This document shows, piece by piece, positions 1 to 8,424 of a stretch of DNA of 35,219 nt. Position 1 is the stretch's first letter. Every line of letters starts with the position of its first letter. Source of the stretch: Lysobacter prati (lineage in GTDB: Bacteria > Pseudomonadota > Gammaproteobacteria > Xanthomonadales > Xanthomonadaceae); assembly GCF_009765215.1 (NCBI RefSeq), contig NZ_VLNV01000014.1:1-35219 (forward strand). The letters are read 5' to 3'. The position numbers and the translations under genes were made by a program. Under the pieces are notes generated by a model. The model saw only the letters and a list, made by a program, of their open reading frames with translations, did not search any database and was not told the DNA's origin.

Positions 1-24
1 CAAGGAGGCCGTTTCTTTTTGGTT

Positions 25-54
25 ACTTTTTCTTTGGGCCAGCAAAGAAAAAGT
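25..54. repeat. Palindromic intergenic element, terminator-like
   Basis: Perfect 11-bp inverted repeat: ACTTTTTCTTT at 25-35 and AAAGAAAAAGT at 44-54, with an 8-base loop. It is followed by a smaller GC stem (CCGCC/GGCGG, 58-75). Similar A/T-rich palindromes are common between genes in Xanthomonadaceae; that is from memory, not a search. It could act as a bidirectional terminator or be a dispersed repeat. No gene is visible in 1-156. Confidence 0.6.
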
Positions 55-112
55 GGCCCGCCGCTTTAGTGGCGGAAGCTGTTGATGTTGCTTCGCGTAA
101 GGCCAAGGGCAA

Positions 113-148
113 CGTCATTGTGGGCCCCGGCGTTCGCCGGGACGACGG
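113..148. repeat. REP-like palindrome (CCCGGCGTTCGCCGGG type)
   Basis: A GC-rich hairpin (CCCCGGCG-TT-CGCCGGGA core) is flanked by CGTCATT on the left and GACGG on the right. It sits just past the stop codon of the DUF1631 gene. A near copy lies at 13580-13607, and a related subtype (CCCGCGAAGGCGGG) lies at 10881-10965 and 35105-35140. Confidence 0.65.
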
Positions 149-156
149 CGGAAGGA

Positions 157-2436
157 TCAGCGCGCGACGGGCGCCCGATCCAGGTGACGACGCACCTGCC
201 GCATCGCCTCATCAAAAGCAGTTCGCTCGGCACCGATCGTCAGACGCCCTGCACCGGCCAGCGACGCCAACTCCTCGGGCGAAACCACCAGCATCCGGAT
301 GCCACGACGATTGACCAGCAGGAAGCGCGACGTCAGCGGACTGACCCAGGCAACCTTGGCCGCGACCGACTCCCCCTGCGCATCGGTCAGACGCACCCAG
401 TCGCCCACTTCCAGGCTGCGCATGCGCTCGGCCAGGATCTGGTCATGGGTCATCGTGTCGGTGCCACCGGCCAGCCACAGCTTGCGCTCGCTCTCGGAGG
501 CATCATCCTCGGGCATCGTCAGCGCGGGCGACGGACGACGGCGGCGCTCCGTGTCCGGCGTCGCCAGCGCGCGCACCAGTCCGGCCATGCCGTGCTGCGC
601 GGCGCTGTCGTCGAGGCCGGAACTGGCCAGGCATTCGACGATCGCCGGCTGCAACGCCAACAGCTGGTCGGCCAGTTCGCGGCCGCGGTTCTGCTCGGCC
701 ATGCGGTCGGCCATCAGCAACGCATCGCCCAGGGCAATCGCCTCGGCGTGGCGACGCGGGTCAGCGCCGTCGCGCAACAGCGTCTGGACGACGTGGTGGC
801 GCCACGGCATGGCCAGGAAATCGGCCACTGCCTGGGTCAGTGCGGGTTCGGCCAAGCGCTCGCTCAGCGCCGATTCGGCCTGCTCGCGTGCCGCACCCAG
901 CCGTTCACGGCCATAGGTGGCCTTGGCGGCGCGCTGCTCCTGCAGCTCGATGCGGCGGCGCTGCTGCGCCAGCAATGCGTCGAGTTCGGCGTGCGCCAGT
1001 TCGAACACGGCGAGGTCTTCGTTGTATTCGGCGACGATGCGCTGCGAAATCTCGGTGGCGCGGTCGAGCAGTTCACGATCCTGCGCGGTCTCGGCATCGT
1101 TGCCTTCGCAGGCTTCGGTGATCGCATCCAGCAAGCGGCGCGCCGGATGCTCGCGCTTGACGAACACACCATTGTCGGTGAGCGCGACCTTGACGTAGGG
1201 CAGCACCAGCCGCGCGTAGAGGCGACGGGCGCGGTCCTGCAGCGCGTTGTGCTGGAACAGCGAATCGAACAGTAGTGCGACCAGGTCGATCGCGTCTTCT
1301 TCCTCGGAGCTGAAGCAGGCCTGCTCGGGATTCAGACCGAGGCGGCGGGCGCCGTCCTGGAGATGGTCGCGGATCGTCTCGCCGAGCCTGCCCGACACTG
1401 CCAGGGCGCGTGCGAATGCGTCCGGCGGCTCGGCCTGCAGCAGCGAGGCGACGCTGAGGATTTCGTCCACCCGCATCTCGCGACGCGGGCCAGCAGAGCG
1501 TGCCGATGGCGTGCCGAGCGCCGGAGCGCTCTCGTCCCTGGGCAGGCTTTCGCGCCAGGCGTGGAGCTGCGATCGCAGTTCAGCCAGTTCGCCGGCCATG
1601 GCCGCGATGTCCTGGTTGGACATCGGGGTCGACAGGGTCCTGCCGAAATTGCCCGCGGCGGAGGCATGCGCGAACGGCGCGGCGCCGCCGGGACCTCCGG
1701 GACCACCGAAGCCGTCCCCGGCCCCGCCGAAGCCCGTCGGCGGCGCATAGCCGTCGCGTCGAGGTGCTTCGGCACGCGGATTGGCCGCGGCCGGTGCAGC
1801 ACTGCCGTAGCCGGAGGTCGACAGAAGCGTATTGACGCGCGCGTAGAGCTCGCCCAGCACGCGCACCAGCTCTGTTTCGTAATGACGGAACAGGCGGGCG
1901 CGCAGCGTGTCGGGGACCTGCGCTTCAAGGAAGGTCTGGGCAAAGGCCGTGACCAGGCGGTCGGGGCCGATGGGGTTGACCCCCGCCGGCACCCGCATCG
2001 CCTCGGAGAGGGTCTGCAGGCGACTTTGCAGGGCGTCCAGAGGGCGGGCGAACCGGGCCACCAGTGCCTCGTTCAGGCGGCCGCTGGCCAGCTCGTATTC
2101 CAGCTGCTGCTCGTCGACCAGGCGCAGCTGTACCTCGCCACCGCTGCGGATGCGCAGCGCGCGGAAGTCATCGAAGCCCTGCGCAACCTGCTGCCGGTAG
2201 CGCATGACGTGCGACGCCTGCTGCTGGCGCAGCATCCACAGCGCCGCCTGCTCTTCGTAGAAGTTGTTCTTGCCGTCGGTCTTGAGGGAGGCGAGCTTGA
2301 GGGCATCCTCGATCGGGCCGTAAAGCGTGCCTGGCAACCCGCCGAGCGCTTCCAGGGCCTGACGCTTGATCTCCTCAAGCATGCGCATCGGATCGGTACG
2401 CGTAGCTTGAGCGACGCCGTGCGGATAGCCGGACAC
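157..2436 (-). CDS. DUF1631 family protein
   Basis: A 759-residue protein of the DUF1631 family, whose molecular function I do not know. I chose the GTG start at 2436 because AGGGG lies 8 bases upstream; the next in-frame ATG (2388) has no Shine-Dalgarno sequence. The N-terminal part is helical (LLEEIKRQALEALGGLPG, then many Gln/Arg helices). A Gly/Pro/Ala-rich linker lies around residues 230-280 and long charged helices follow. The last ~100 residues look like a small beta barrel (GDWVRLTDAQGESVAAKVAWV, then SRFLLVNRRGIRMLVV), reminiscent of PilZ or Sm-like folds. There is no signal peptide or membrane segment, so it is probably cytoplasmic. It is divergent from the nitroreductase gene, with 111 bp between the starts. 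Family call is confident; any regulatory role is inference. Confidence 0.85.
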   Translation of the reverse strand: MSGYPHGVAQATRTDPMRMLEEIKRQALEALGGLPGTLYGPIEDALKLASLKTDGKNNFYEEQAALWMLRQQQASHVMRYRQQVAQGFDDFRALRIRSGGEVQLRLVDEQQLEYELASGRLNEALVARFARPLDALQSRLQTLSEAMRVPAGVNPIGPDRLVTAFAQTFLEAQVPDTLRARLFRHYETELVRVLGELYARVNTLLSTSGYGSAAPAAANPRAEAPRRDGYAPPTGFGGAGDGFGGPGGPGGAAPFAHASAAGNFGRTLSTPMSNQDIAAMAGELAELRSQLHAWRESLPRDESAPALGTPSARSAGPRREMRVDEILSVASLLQAEPPDAFARALAVSGRLGETIRDHLQDGARRLGLNPEQACFSSEEEDAIDLVALLFDSLFQHNALQDRARRLYARLVLPYVKVALTDNGVFVKREHPARRLLDAITEACEGNDAETAQDRELLDRATEISQRIVAEYNEDLAVFELAHAELDALLAQQRRRIELQEQRAAKATYGRERLGAAREQAESALSERLAEPALTQAVADFLAMPWRHHVVQTLLRDGADPRRHAEAIALGDALLMADRMAEQNRGRELADQLLALQPAIVECLASSGLDDSAAQHGMAGLVRALATPDTERRRRPSPALTMPEDDASESERKLWLAGGTDTMTHDQILAERMRSLEVGDWVRLTDAQGESVAAKVAWVSPLTSRFLLVNRRGIRMLVVSPEELASLAGAGRLTIGAERTAFDEAMRQVRRHLDRAPVAR

Positions 2437-2547
2437 TGCTTGTTCCCCTGTTGCGTGGACCGAACCTGCCGTGCGCCGGCAGGTGGTAGGCGCATAGTGG
2501 CAAGATACGACCTCGCCTTGCAGGCCCACTTTGAGCAATTGTGACTG

Positions 2548-3153
2548 ATGTCGCGAAACACTTCTGACCCGTCCCAGCAATTCGACCAGGCCCTGGCCAC
2601 CCTGGACGCCCGCCGCTCGGTCCCGCCCAAGCAGTTGGGCGAACCCGGACCCGATCCGGACACCCTCATGCGCCTGTTGCGCTCGGCCGTGCGCGTGCCC
2701 GACCACGGCAAGCGGGTGCCGTTCCGGTTCATCAGCTTCAGCGGCGATGCCCGCCACGCCTTCGGCGAGCGCCTGGCGCAACGCAGTCGCCAGCGCGACC
2801 CGGAGGCCAGCGATGCGGTGATCGAGAAGGATCGGACGCGGTTCTCGCACGCGCCACTGGTCGTCGCCGTGATCGGGCGACTCGGCCCGGACGAGAAGAT
2901 TCCGGAGTCGGAGCGCTTCTCCACGGCTTCCTGCGTCTGCTTCGCCCTGCTCCAGGCCGCACAGGCGCTGGGTTATGGCGCGATCTGGCTGACCGGCTGG
3001 CTGGCCTACGACGCGCAGGTCGCGAAATGGCTCGGTCTGGCCGAGCATGAGCGCGTGGTCGGCTTCGTCCATATCGGCACGCCGAAGCTGGACGCACCCG
3101 AGCGCGAGCGTCCCGACCCGGCGGAACTGCTCAGCGCATGGTCGCCGGCATGA
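2548..3153 (+). CDS. Nitroreductase family protein (YdjA-like)
   Basis: A 201-residue flavin-dependent nitroreductase-fold protein, close in length to the small YdjA-type members that bind FMN and use NAD(P)H. Recognisable parts are the N-terminal LDARRSVPPKQL segment (the family's R-R/S FMN-phosphate site), the LLRSAVRVPDHGKRVPFRF stretch, and the C-terminal ALGYGAIWLTGW plus VVGFVHIGTP, which are typical of YdjA. The physiological substrate is unknown; family members reduce nitroaromatics or quinones in vitro. The ATG at 2548 fits the family's start. The reading frame overlaps the start of the exonuclease gene, so the two are probably co-transcribed. Confidence 0.88.
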   Translation: MSRNTSDPSQQFDQALATLDARRSVPPKQLGEPGPDPDTLMRLLRSAVRVPDHGKRVPFRFISFSGDARHAFGERLAQRSRQRDPEASDAVIEKDRTRFSHAPLVVAVIGRLGPDEKIPESERFSTASCVCFALLQAAQALGYGAIWLTGWLAYDAQVAKWLGLAEHERVVGFVHIGTPKLDAPERERPDPAELLSAWSPA

Positions 3154-4112
3154 ACGGCGCCGACAGCGTTACGCCCGCCCCTGTGGCGATCCGCGCACCG
3201 GGGACCTTGTACCTGGTCGACGCCAGCATGTACGTGTTCCGCGCCTGGCACTCGATGCCAAACGAGTTCCACGACGCCGATGGCTGGCCGACCAATGCGG
3301 TGCACGGCTTCGCCCGCTTCCTGCTCGAACTGATCGACCGCGAGCGACCGCAGCACATCGCCATCGCTTTCGATGAAGCGCTGGACTCGTGCTTCCGCAA
3401 CGAGCTGTACCCGGCCTACAAGGCCAATCGCGAATCGGCGCCGGAAGAACTCAAGCGCCAGTTCGTGCATTGCAAGGCGCTGTGCAGCGCGCTCGGCTTG
3501 GCCGTGCTTTCGCACGGCCAGTACGAAGCCGATGACCTGATCGGCAGCGCCGTGCATGTCGCGCGTGGCAACGGCTTCCGCTCGGTGATCGTCTCCGCCG
3601 ACAAGGACCTGTCGCAGCTGCTGGGCGACCACGACGAACAATGGGACTTCGCCCGCGCCCAGCGCTGGGGCGCGGCCGGCGTGCCCGAACGCCACGGTGT
3701 GCAGGCGCGGCAGATCGCCGACTACCTCGCGCTGACCGGCGATGCCGTGGACAACATCCCCGGCGTGCCCGGCATCGGCGCCAAGACCGCGGCGGCGCTG
3801 CTGGCCCACTTCGACACGCTCGATGCCCTGCTGGCGCGAGTGGAGGAGGTGCCGTACCTGCGCCTGCGTGGTGCCGCCAGCGCGGCGGCGAAACTGCGCC
3901 AGCACCGCGAACAGGCGTTGCTGTGCCGCCAATTGACCACGATCGCGCTGGATGCGCCGCTGGGCGACAGCAACCCGCAGTTCGTGCGCGGCAACGGCGA
4001 CGGTGCCGGACTGGGCGCGCTGTGCGAGGCCGTCCGCTTCGGTCCGATGACCCGGCGGCGGCTGTACCAGGCGGCCGGCCTGGACTTCGCGGCGTCACAG
4101 GTCCCGGCATAG
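3138..4112 (+). CDS. 5'-3' exonuclease (PolA N-terminal/FEN-like)
   Basis: A stand-alone 5'-3' exonuclease/flap endonuclease of the Pol I N-terminal-domain family, about 320 residues. Metal-binding acidic motifs are visible: LYLVDASMYVFRAW near the N terminus, AIAFDE, PAYKANR, YEADDLIG, and VSADKDLSQLL. The helix-hairpin-helix DNA-binding part is TGDAVDNIPGVPGIGAKTAAALL. No polymerase domain follows, so this is a separate enzyme that trims flaps or RNA primers, comparable in architecture to E. coli Xni but with more complete acidic motifs. The start is ambiguous: ATG 3138 gives a 16-bp overlap with the nitroreductase gene, and ATG 3150 gives the classic ATGA overlap. Neither has a strong ribosome binding site. 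Confidence 0.9.
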   Translation: MVAGMNGADSVTPAPVAIRAPGTLYLVDASMYVFRAWHSMPNEFHDADGWPTNAVHGFARFLLELIDRERPQHIAIAFDEALDSCFRNELYPAYKANRESAPEELKRQFVHCKALCSALGLAVLSHGQYEADDLIGSAVHVARGNGFRSVIVSADKDLSQLLGDHDEQWDFARAQRWGAAGVPERHGVQARQIADYLALTGDAVDNIPGVPGIGAKTAAALLAHFDTLDALLARVEEVPYLRLRGAASAAAKLRQHREQALLCRQLTTIALDAPLGDSNPQFVRGNGDGAGLGALCEAVRFGPMTRRRLYQAAGLDFAASQVPA

Positions 4113-4139
4113 CATTCAGGCAAACACGACAGGTATGTC

Positions 4140-4694
4140 ATGAACGAACAGGCACAAGAACCGCTGGAGACCCTGTACGAAGGCCCGTGGCTGCGCATGC
4201 GGCGGCGTGGGCGCTGGGAGTACGTCGAGCGCACGCACGGCGACGGAATGGCGGTGATCGTGATCGCGGTGACGCCGGACGACAACGTGCTGTTCGTCGA
4301 GCAGTTCCGGATCCCGCTGGGCGCGCGGACAATCGAGATGCCGGCGGGGCTGGTCGGCGACGACCACGCTACCGACACGCTGGAAGCGGCGGCGCGGCGC
4401 GAACTGATCGAGGAGACCGGCTGGTCGGCGCAACGCGTCGACGTGCTGCTGGTCGGCCCGACGTCTGCGGGCATGAGCAACGAGCGCATCGCCTTCGTCC
4501 GTGCACGCGGGCTGAGCAAGGTCGGTAGCGGCGGCGGCATCGACAACGAAGACATCACCGTGCATGAAGTCCCGCGCGCGCAGGCACCGGCATGGCTGAT
4601 GCAGAAGCAGCGCGAGGGCTACGAGCTGGATCTGAAGTTGTGGGCGGGGCTGTGGATGATCGAACACAACCCGGACGGGTCGGCGGCGGCCTGA
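4140..4694 (+). CDS. NUDIX hydrolase (ADP-ribose pyrophosphatase-like)
   Basis: A 184-residue NUDIX hydrolase that probably cleaves a nucleoside diphosphate sugar such as ADP-ribose. The Nudix box runs over residues 70-95 and ends in RELIEETGW, which carries the catalytic glutamates; the position usually held by the first Glu is Asp. The strand VLFVEQFRIPLGARTIEMPAG before the box resembles the NudF/ADP-ribose diphosphatase subgroup (EQFR.P and E.PAG), which suggests ADP-ribose, but specificity is inference. It lies 27 bp after the exonuclease gene on the same strand, probably in one transcript. A large inverted repeat starts three bases after its stop codon. Confidence 0.9.
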   Translation: MNEQAQEPLETLYEGPWLRMRRRGRWEYVERTHGDGMAVIVIAVTPDDNVLFVEQFRIPLGARTIEMPAGLVGDDHATDTLEAAARRELIEETGWSAQRVDVLLVGPTSAGMSNERIAFVRARGLSKVGSGGGIDNEDITVHEVPRAQAPAWLMQKQREGYELDLKLWAGLWMIEHNPDGSAAA

Positions 4695-4696
4695 TT

Positions 4697-4831
4697 CCCT
4701 CTCCCTGGCCGCCTTCGGCGGCCTGTCCCTCTCCCACAAGGGGAGAGGGCAACGCGGATGCTACGAGCGAACTAAAGCCCCTCTCCCCTTGTGGGAGAGG
4801 GAAAGCCGCCGCAGGCGGCGAGGGAGAGGGG
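4697..4831. repeat. Large imperfect inverted repeat between convergent genes
   Basis: Arms of about 54 bases (4697-4750 and 4778-4831) are separated by about 27 bases. Both arms carry CCCTCTCCC, a GCCGCC/GGCGGC mini-hairpin, and CACAAGGGGAGAGGG or its complement. The element fills the gap between the convergent NUDIX and MFS genes and could terminate both. Shorter relatives of the CCCTCTCC unit occur at 6349-6369, 9071-9094 and 32874-32907. Confidence 0.8.
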
Positions 4832-4835
4832 AGCC

Positions 4836-6251
4836 TCAGTCCCCCATCTCCTCCAGCTCCATCCCCTTCGTCTCGCGCACCGAAGTCAGCACGAACACCA
4901 GCGAGCCCAGCGCGAACAGCGCATACAGCCCATAGGCGAACGACAGCCCGATCTCGGCCAGCGACGGGAAGCTGCTGGTGATCACGAAGTTGGCGATCCA
5001 CTGCGCCGAAGCGGCGACCGCGAGCGCAATCGCGCGAATGCGGTTGGGGAACATCTCGCCCAGCAGCACCCACACCATCGGGCCCCAGCTCAGGCCGAAG
5101 AACACCACGTAAGCGTTTGCCGCGACCAGCGCGACCATGCCCCACGGCTCGGGCAGGCTGAGTGCGGTGCCGCTGCCGGTCGCCTGCGAGAAGCACCACG
5201 CCATCAGCGCCAGCGTCACCGCCATGCCGGCCGAACCGATCGTCAGCAGCGGCTTGCGTCCGATCTTGTCGACCAGGGCGATGGCGACCAGCGTCACCAG
5301 CACGTTCACCACCGAGGTGACCACGGTAATCGTGAACGAGTCGGCCTCGCTGAAGCCCACCGAATGCCACAGCGTGGACGAGTAATAGAAGATCACGTTG
5401 ATGCCGACGAACTGCTGGAACACCGACAGCGCAATGCCTATCCACACCACCGGCAGCAAGCCGGCGCACGGGCCGCGCAGGTCCTTCAGGGCCGGACGGT
5501 ATTCCGAGCGCAGGCTGTGCTGGATGTCGGCGACTTTCTGGTCGAGCGCGGACTCACTGTTGAGGCCCAGCACCTGTCGCAGCACATCGCGCGCTTCGCG
5601 CGGGCGACCGCGAGCCACCAGGTGGCGCGGCGATTCGGGCATGCCGAGCACCAGTGCGCCGTAGATCAACGCCGGCACCACCGCGACCAGGAACATCCAG
5701 CGCCATGCTTCCAGCCCGAACCACAACTTGCCCGCTGCGCCACCCGCGAGTCCGGCCAACCACGCATCGCTGAGCAGCGCCATGAAGATGCCGAGCACGA
5801 TCGCCAACTGCTGCAGAGAGCCCAGTCGCCCGCGCGCCGCCGCCGGTGAAACCTCGGCGATATAGGTCGGTGCAATCACCGAAGCCACGCCGACACCGAT
5901 GCCGCCAACCACGCGCCAGAACATCAGGTCCCACACGCCGATCACCAGACCCGACCCCAGCGCACTGATTGCCAGCACGACCGCCGCAACCTGCATCGTC
6001 CGCACGCGACCGAAGCGGTCGGCCAATGGGCCTGCATACCAGGCGCCCAACGCGGACCCCAGCAGCGCGCAGGACACAGCGAAACCGGTCTGCGCCGCGC
6101 CCAAGCCGAAGCCGCCGCGGATGGCATCGACGGCACCGTTGATGACCGCGGTGTCGAATCCGAACAGGAAGCCACCCAGTGCAGCGGCAGCGGATATCAG
6201 TACGACCCGTGCTGTGACGTGTTGTTGCTCGGACTCGGCAATCGCGCTCAT
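4836..6251 (-). CDS. Sugar-porter family MFS transporter
   Basis: A 471-residue inner-membrane protein of the major facilitator superfamily, sugar porter subfamily (XylE/GalP/glucose transporter type), likely a sugar:proton symporter. About twelve hydrophobic segments are present. Signature motifs are GGFLFGFDTAVINGA in helix 1, the loop ADRFGRVRT (G-R-R/K motif), PESPRHL after helix 6, LVDKIGRKPLL in the second half, and the terminal VRETKGMELEEM. QQLAIVLGI and QQFVGINVIFYYS are sugar-contact motifs of the family. The substrate cannot be told from sequence. GGGGGA lies about 7 bases before the ATG at 6251. No sugar-catabolism genes or regulator are adjacent. Confidence 0.92.
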   Translation of the reverse strand: MSAIAESEQQHVTARVVLISAAAALGGFLFGFDTAVINGAVDAIRGGFGLGAAQTGFAVSCALLGSALGAWYAGPLADRFGRVRTMQVAAVVLAISALGSGLVIGVWDLMFWRVVGGIGVGVASVIAPTYIAEVSPAAARGRLGSLQQLAIVLGIFMALLSDAWLAGLAGGAAGKLWFGLEAWRWMFLVAVVPALIYGALVLGMPESPRHLVARGRPREARDVLRQVLGLNSESALDQKVADIQHSLRSEYRPALKDLRGPCAGLLPVVWIGIALSVFQQFVGINVIFYYSSTLWHSVGFSEADSFTITVVTSVVNVLVTLVAIALVDKIGRKPLLTIGSAGMAVTLALMAWCFSQATGSGTALSLPEPWGMVALVAANAYVVFFGLSWGPMVWVLLGEMFPNRIRAIALAVAASAQWIANFVITSSFPSLAEIGLSFAYGLYALFALGSLVFVLTSVRETKGMELEEMGD

Positions 6252-6348
6252 TCGTATCCCCCAGGCCGCCTGGTGGCGGCGTCCGGGCGATTCTGCGCGA
6301 GGATGGAGGGGGTTGTCCTTGAATACGTATGCAGCGCTGCGCGCTTTC

Positions 6349-6369
6349 CCCTCTCCCTAGGGAGAGGGG
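6349..6369. terminator. Short hairpin after pip (CCCTCTCC family)
   Basis: A 9-bp perfect stem, CCCCTCTCC (6349-6357) and GGAGAGGGG (6361-6369), with a 3-base loop. It lies immediately downstream of the prolyl aminopeptidase stop codon. There is no T-run, so factor-independent termination is uncertain. The rest of 6252-6348 holds only the upstream region of the MFS gene. Confidence 0.55.
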
Positions 6370-7311
6370 TCAGGCGAAGCCGTCGGTCGCCGTCACCAGC
6401 GCATCCACATTCTCCGCCTCGAACGCCGAATGCCCCGACGCCGGCGTGATCACCAGCTCGCCCTTCGGCCAGGCCTTCTTCAGGTCCCACGCATTGGCGA
6501 CCGGGCAGACCACGTCGTAGCGCCCGTGCACCACCACCCCAGGAATGTCGGCGATGCGGTGCGCATCACGCAGCAGCTGGTCATCGACCTCGAAGAAGCC
6601 GCTGTTGACGAAGTAGTGGTTCTCGATGCGCGCGAACGCGAGCGCGAACTGCGGATCCTCGTGGCTGGCAGCGAAATCCGGATCGACATGCAGGAAGCTC
6701 GTCGCCCCTTCCCACACGCTCCACGCCTTGGCCGCGGCCAGGCGCGTGGCTTCATCGGAAGAGGTCAGTCGACGATGAAAGGCACTGATCAGGTCGTGGC
6801 GCTCCACCACCGGGATCGCTGCCAGATAGTGCTCCCAGGCATCCGGGAACAGTCGCGAGGCGCCGTCCTGGTAGAACCACTCCAGCTCCCAGCGACGCAG
6901 CATGAAGATGCCGCGCAACACCAGCTCGGTCACGCGCTGCGGATGCGCCTGCGCATAGGCCAGCGCCAGCGTCGAACCCCACGAGCCGCCGAACACCTGC
7001 CACTTGTCGATGCCCAGTTTGCCGCGCAGCTTTTCGATGTCGGCTACGAGATCCCAGGTGGTGTTGTCGACCAGGTCGGCGTGCGGCGTCGAGCGGCCGC
7101 TGCCGCGCTGGTCGAACAGCACGATGCGGTACTTGGCCGGGTCGTGGAAGCGCCGCATCTTCGGGCTGCAGCCTGCGCCCGGACCGCCGTGCAGCAACAC
7201 GACCGGCTTGCCGTCCGGGTTGCCGCACTGCTCGAAGTAGAGCGTATGGCGGCCGTCGACCTGCAGGGTGCCGCTGTCGAAGGGTTCGATCTCGGGATAG
7301 AGCGTGCGCAT
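6370..7311 (-). CDS. pip: Prolyl aminopeptidase (proline iminopeptidase)
   Basis: A 313-residue alpha/beta hydrolase of peptidase family S33 that removes N-terminal proline from peptides in the cytoplasm. Visible features are the oxyanion-hole motif HGGPGAG at 41-47, the nucleophile elbow GGSWGS with Ser110, the acid Asp266 in GRYDVVCP, and His294 in SGHSAF. The length and the Ser110/Asp266/His294 triad agree with what I recall of the Xanthomonas campestris enzyme, which also supports the taxonomic reading. WELEWFYQDGASRLFPDAWE belongs to the cap domain. It lies between prmC and the MFS gene on the same strand, 92 bp after prmC. A GAGG-like site precedes the ATG. Confidence 0.97.
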   Translation of the reverse strand: MRTLYPEIEPFDSGTLQVDGRHTLYFEQCGNPDGKPVVLLHGGPGAGCSPKMRRFHDPAKYRIVLFDQRGSGRSTPHADLVDNTTWDLVADIEKLRGKLGIDKWQVFGGSWGSTLALAYAQAHPQRVTELVLRGIFMLRRWELEWFYQDGASRLFPDAWEHYLAAIPVVERHDLISAFHRRLTSSDEATRLAAAKAWSVWEGATSFLHVDPDFAASHEDPQFALAFARIENHYFVNSGFFEVDDQLLRDAHRIADIPGVVVHGRYDVVCPVANAWDLKKAWPKGELVITPASGHSAFEAENVDALVTATDGFA

Positions 7312-7403
7312 CGGAGGGCCTCGCGTGAGGGAGCAATTCTGAGGTGGGCAATTCTAGGGCACGCGTGCGGGCGGTCCCGCGAACGCCGCTGCGAGCTCTG
7401 GGA

Positions 7404-8276
7404 TCAAGCGGGCCACTGCCCAAGGGTTACGCGATCGCGCTGTTCCCAGTCGGTCGCGGTCTCAACCTGTTCGAACCCCGCCGCAGTCATCAATTCACGC
7501 ACCGGACCGCCCTGCGCCCAACCGTGCTCGATCAGCAACCATCCGCCCGGCCGCAGGCAGGTCGGCGAATCGGCAACGATGCGACGAATCGCATCTAGAC
7601 CGTCATGCCCCGACGCCAGCGCCGAGCGCGGTTCGAATCGCAGATCGCCCTGCTCCAGGTGGATATCGTCGTCGGCGATATAAGGCGGATTGCTGGCGAT
7701 CAGCTCGAAACGCTCGCCCGCCAGCGGCGCCAGCCAGTCGCCATGGCGGAACTCGATGCGCGCCAGGCCGAGCAGGCGCGCGTTCTCGCGCGCCACCGAC
7801 AGCGCCTGTTCGCTGACATCGACCGCCACCACCTGCGCCTGCGGACGCTCATGCGCCAGCGCCAGGGCGATCGCGCCGGTGCCGGTGCCCAGGTCGACGA
7901 TACGAAGCGGCCGGCCGGGCGGCAGACGATCGAGCGCCAGCTCGACCAGGCGTTCGGTTTCCGGGCGCGGAATCAGCGTCGCCGGAGTCACCTGCAGGTC
8001 GAATCGCCAGAAACCGCGCTGGCCCAACAGGTAGGCGACCGGCTCGCCGGCCATCCGCCGCGCCAGCAGGCGCTCGAACTCGGCCGCGCGCTCAGGCGCG
8101 GGCGCGTCCTCTCCGTGCACGTACAGCCAGGTCTGCGACACCCCCAGGGCATGGGCGAGCAGCCGCTCGGCCTCTGCCCGGGCCTCGTCGCCCGGAAGCC
8201 GGCCCGCGGCCGCCACCAGGAGCTGGGCCACGCTCGGAGTGCCTTCCGGTCCGGCTGAATGGGGTGGTCTGCTCAT
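7404..8276 (-). CDS. prmC: Release factor glutamine N5-methyltransferase PrmC
   Basis: A 290-residue SAM-dependent methyltransferase that methylates the glutamine of the GGQ motif in release factors RF1 and RF2. The N-terminal helical domain (about 1-100) is followed by the Rossmann domain with motif [13 protein letters not shown] (127-138) and the catalytic NPPY at 196-199 ([13 protein letters not shown]). [16 protein letters not shown] is typical of PrmC and separates it from ribosomal protein methyltransferases such as PrmB. I chose ATG 8276 because it gives the usual family length; the frame is open further upstream to 8423 but that part has no family match. prfA, its common neighbour, is not in the window. 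Confidence 0.95.
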   Translation of the reverse strand: MSRPPHSAGPEGTPSVAQLLVAAAGRLPGDEARAEAERLLAHALGVSQTWLYVHGEDAPAPERAAEFERLLARRMAGEPVAYLLGQRGFWRFDLQVTPATLIPRPETERLVELALDRLPPGRPLRIVDLGTGTGAIALALAHERPQAQVVAVDVSEQALSVARENARLLGLARIEFRHGDWLAPLAGERFELIASNPPYIADDDIHLEQGDLRFEPRSALASGHDGLDAIRRIVADSPTCLRPGGWLLIEHGWAQGGPVRELMTAAGFEQVETATDWEQRDRVTLGQWPA

Positions 8277-8387
8277 CCCGGCATTGTCGCGTGCAGCACC
8301 GGCCAGCGCGAGCCAGCCCGCTTTGACCTTGGCAGGAAACATCTGCGCACCAGGATGGATAAGCGCCGCCAATCCCTTGGACCTATA

Positions 8388-8424
8388 ATAGTCACAGCCT
8401 ATTGAAGCAATTCCATCAATCAAC
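8388..8424 (+). promoter_or_regulatory. OxyR-type operator and promoter of ahpC
   Basis: ATAG (8388-8391), 7 bases, then CTAT (8399-8402) exactly matches one OxyR tetranucleotide pair. The third and fourth elements at the same spacing are ATTC (8410-8413) and CAAC (8421-8424), which match weakly. A possible -35 TTGATC lies at 8425-8430, so bound OxyR would sit directly against the promoter; a -10 near 8448-8453 (TAACCT) is weak. The region 8380-8470 is AT-rich against its surroundings. oxyR is encoded nearby (11084-12004). Confidence 0.8.

Noticed and set aside
2437-3072. N-terminal extension of the DUF1631 frame up to 3072
   Set aside because: The extension is antisense to the nitroreductase gene and lacks family similarity; GTG 2436 has a good ribosome binding site.
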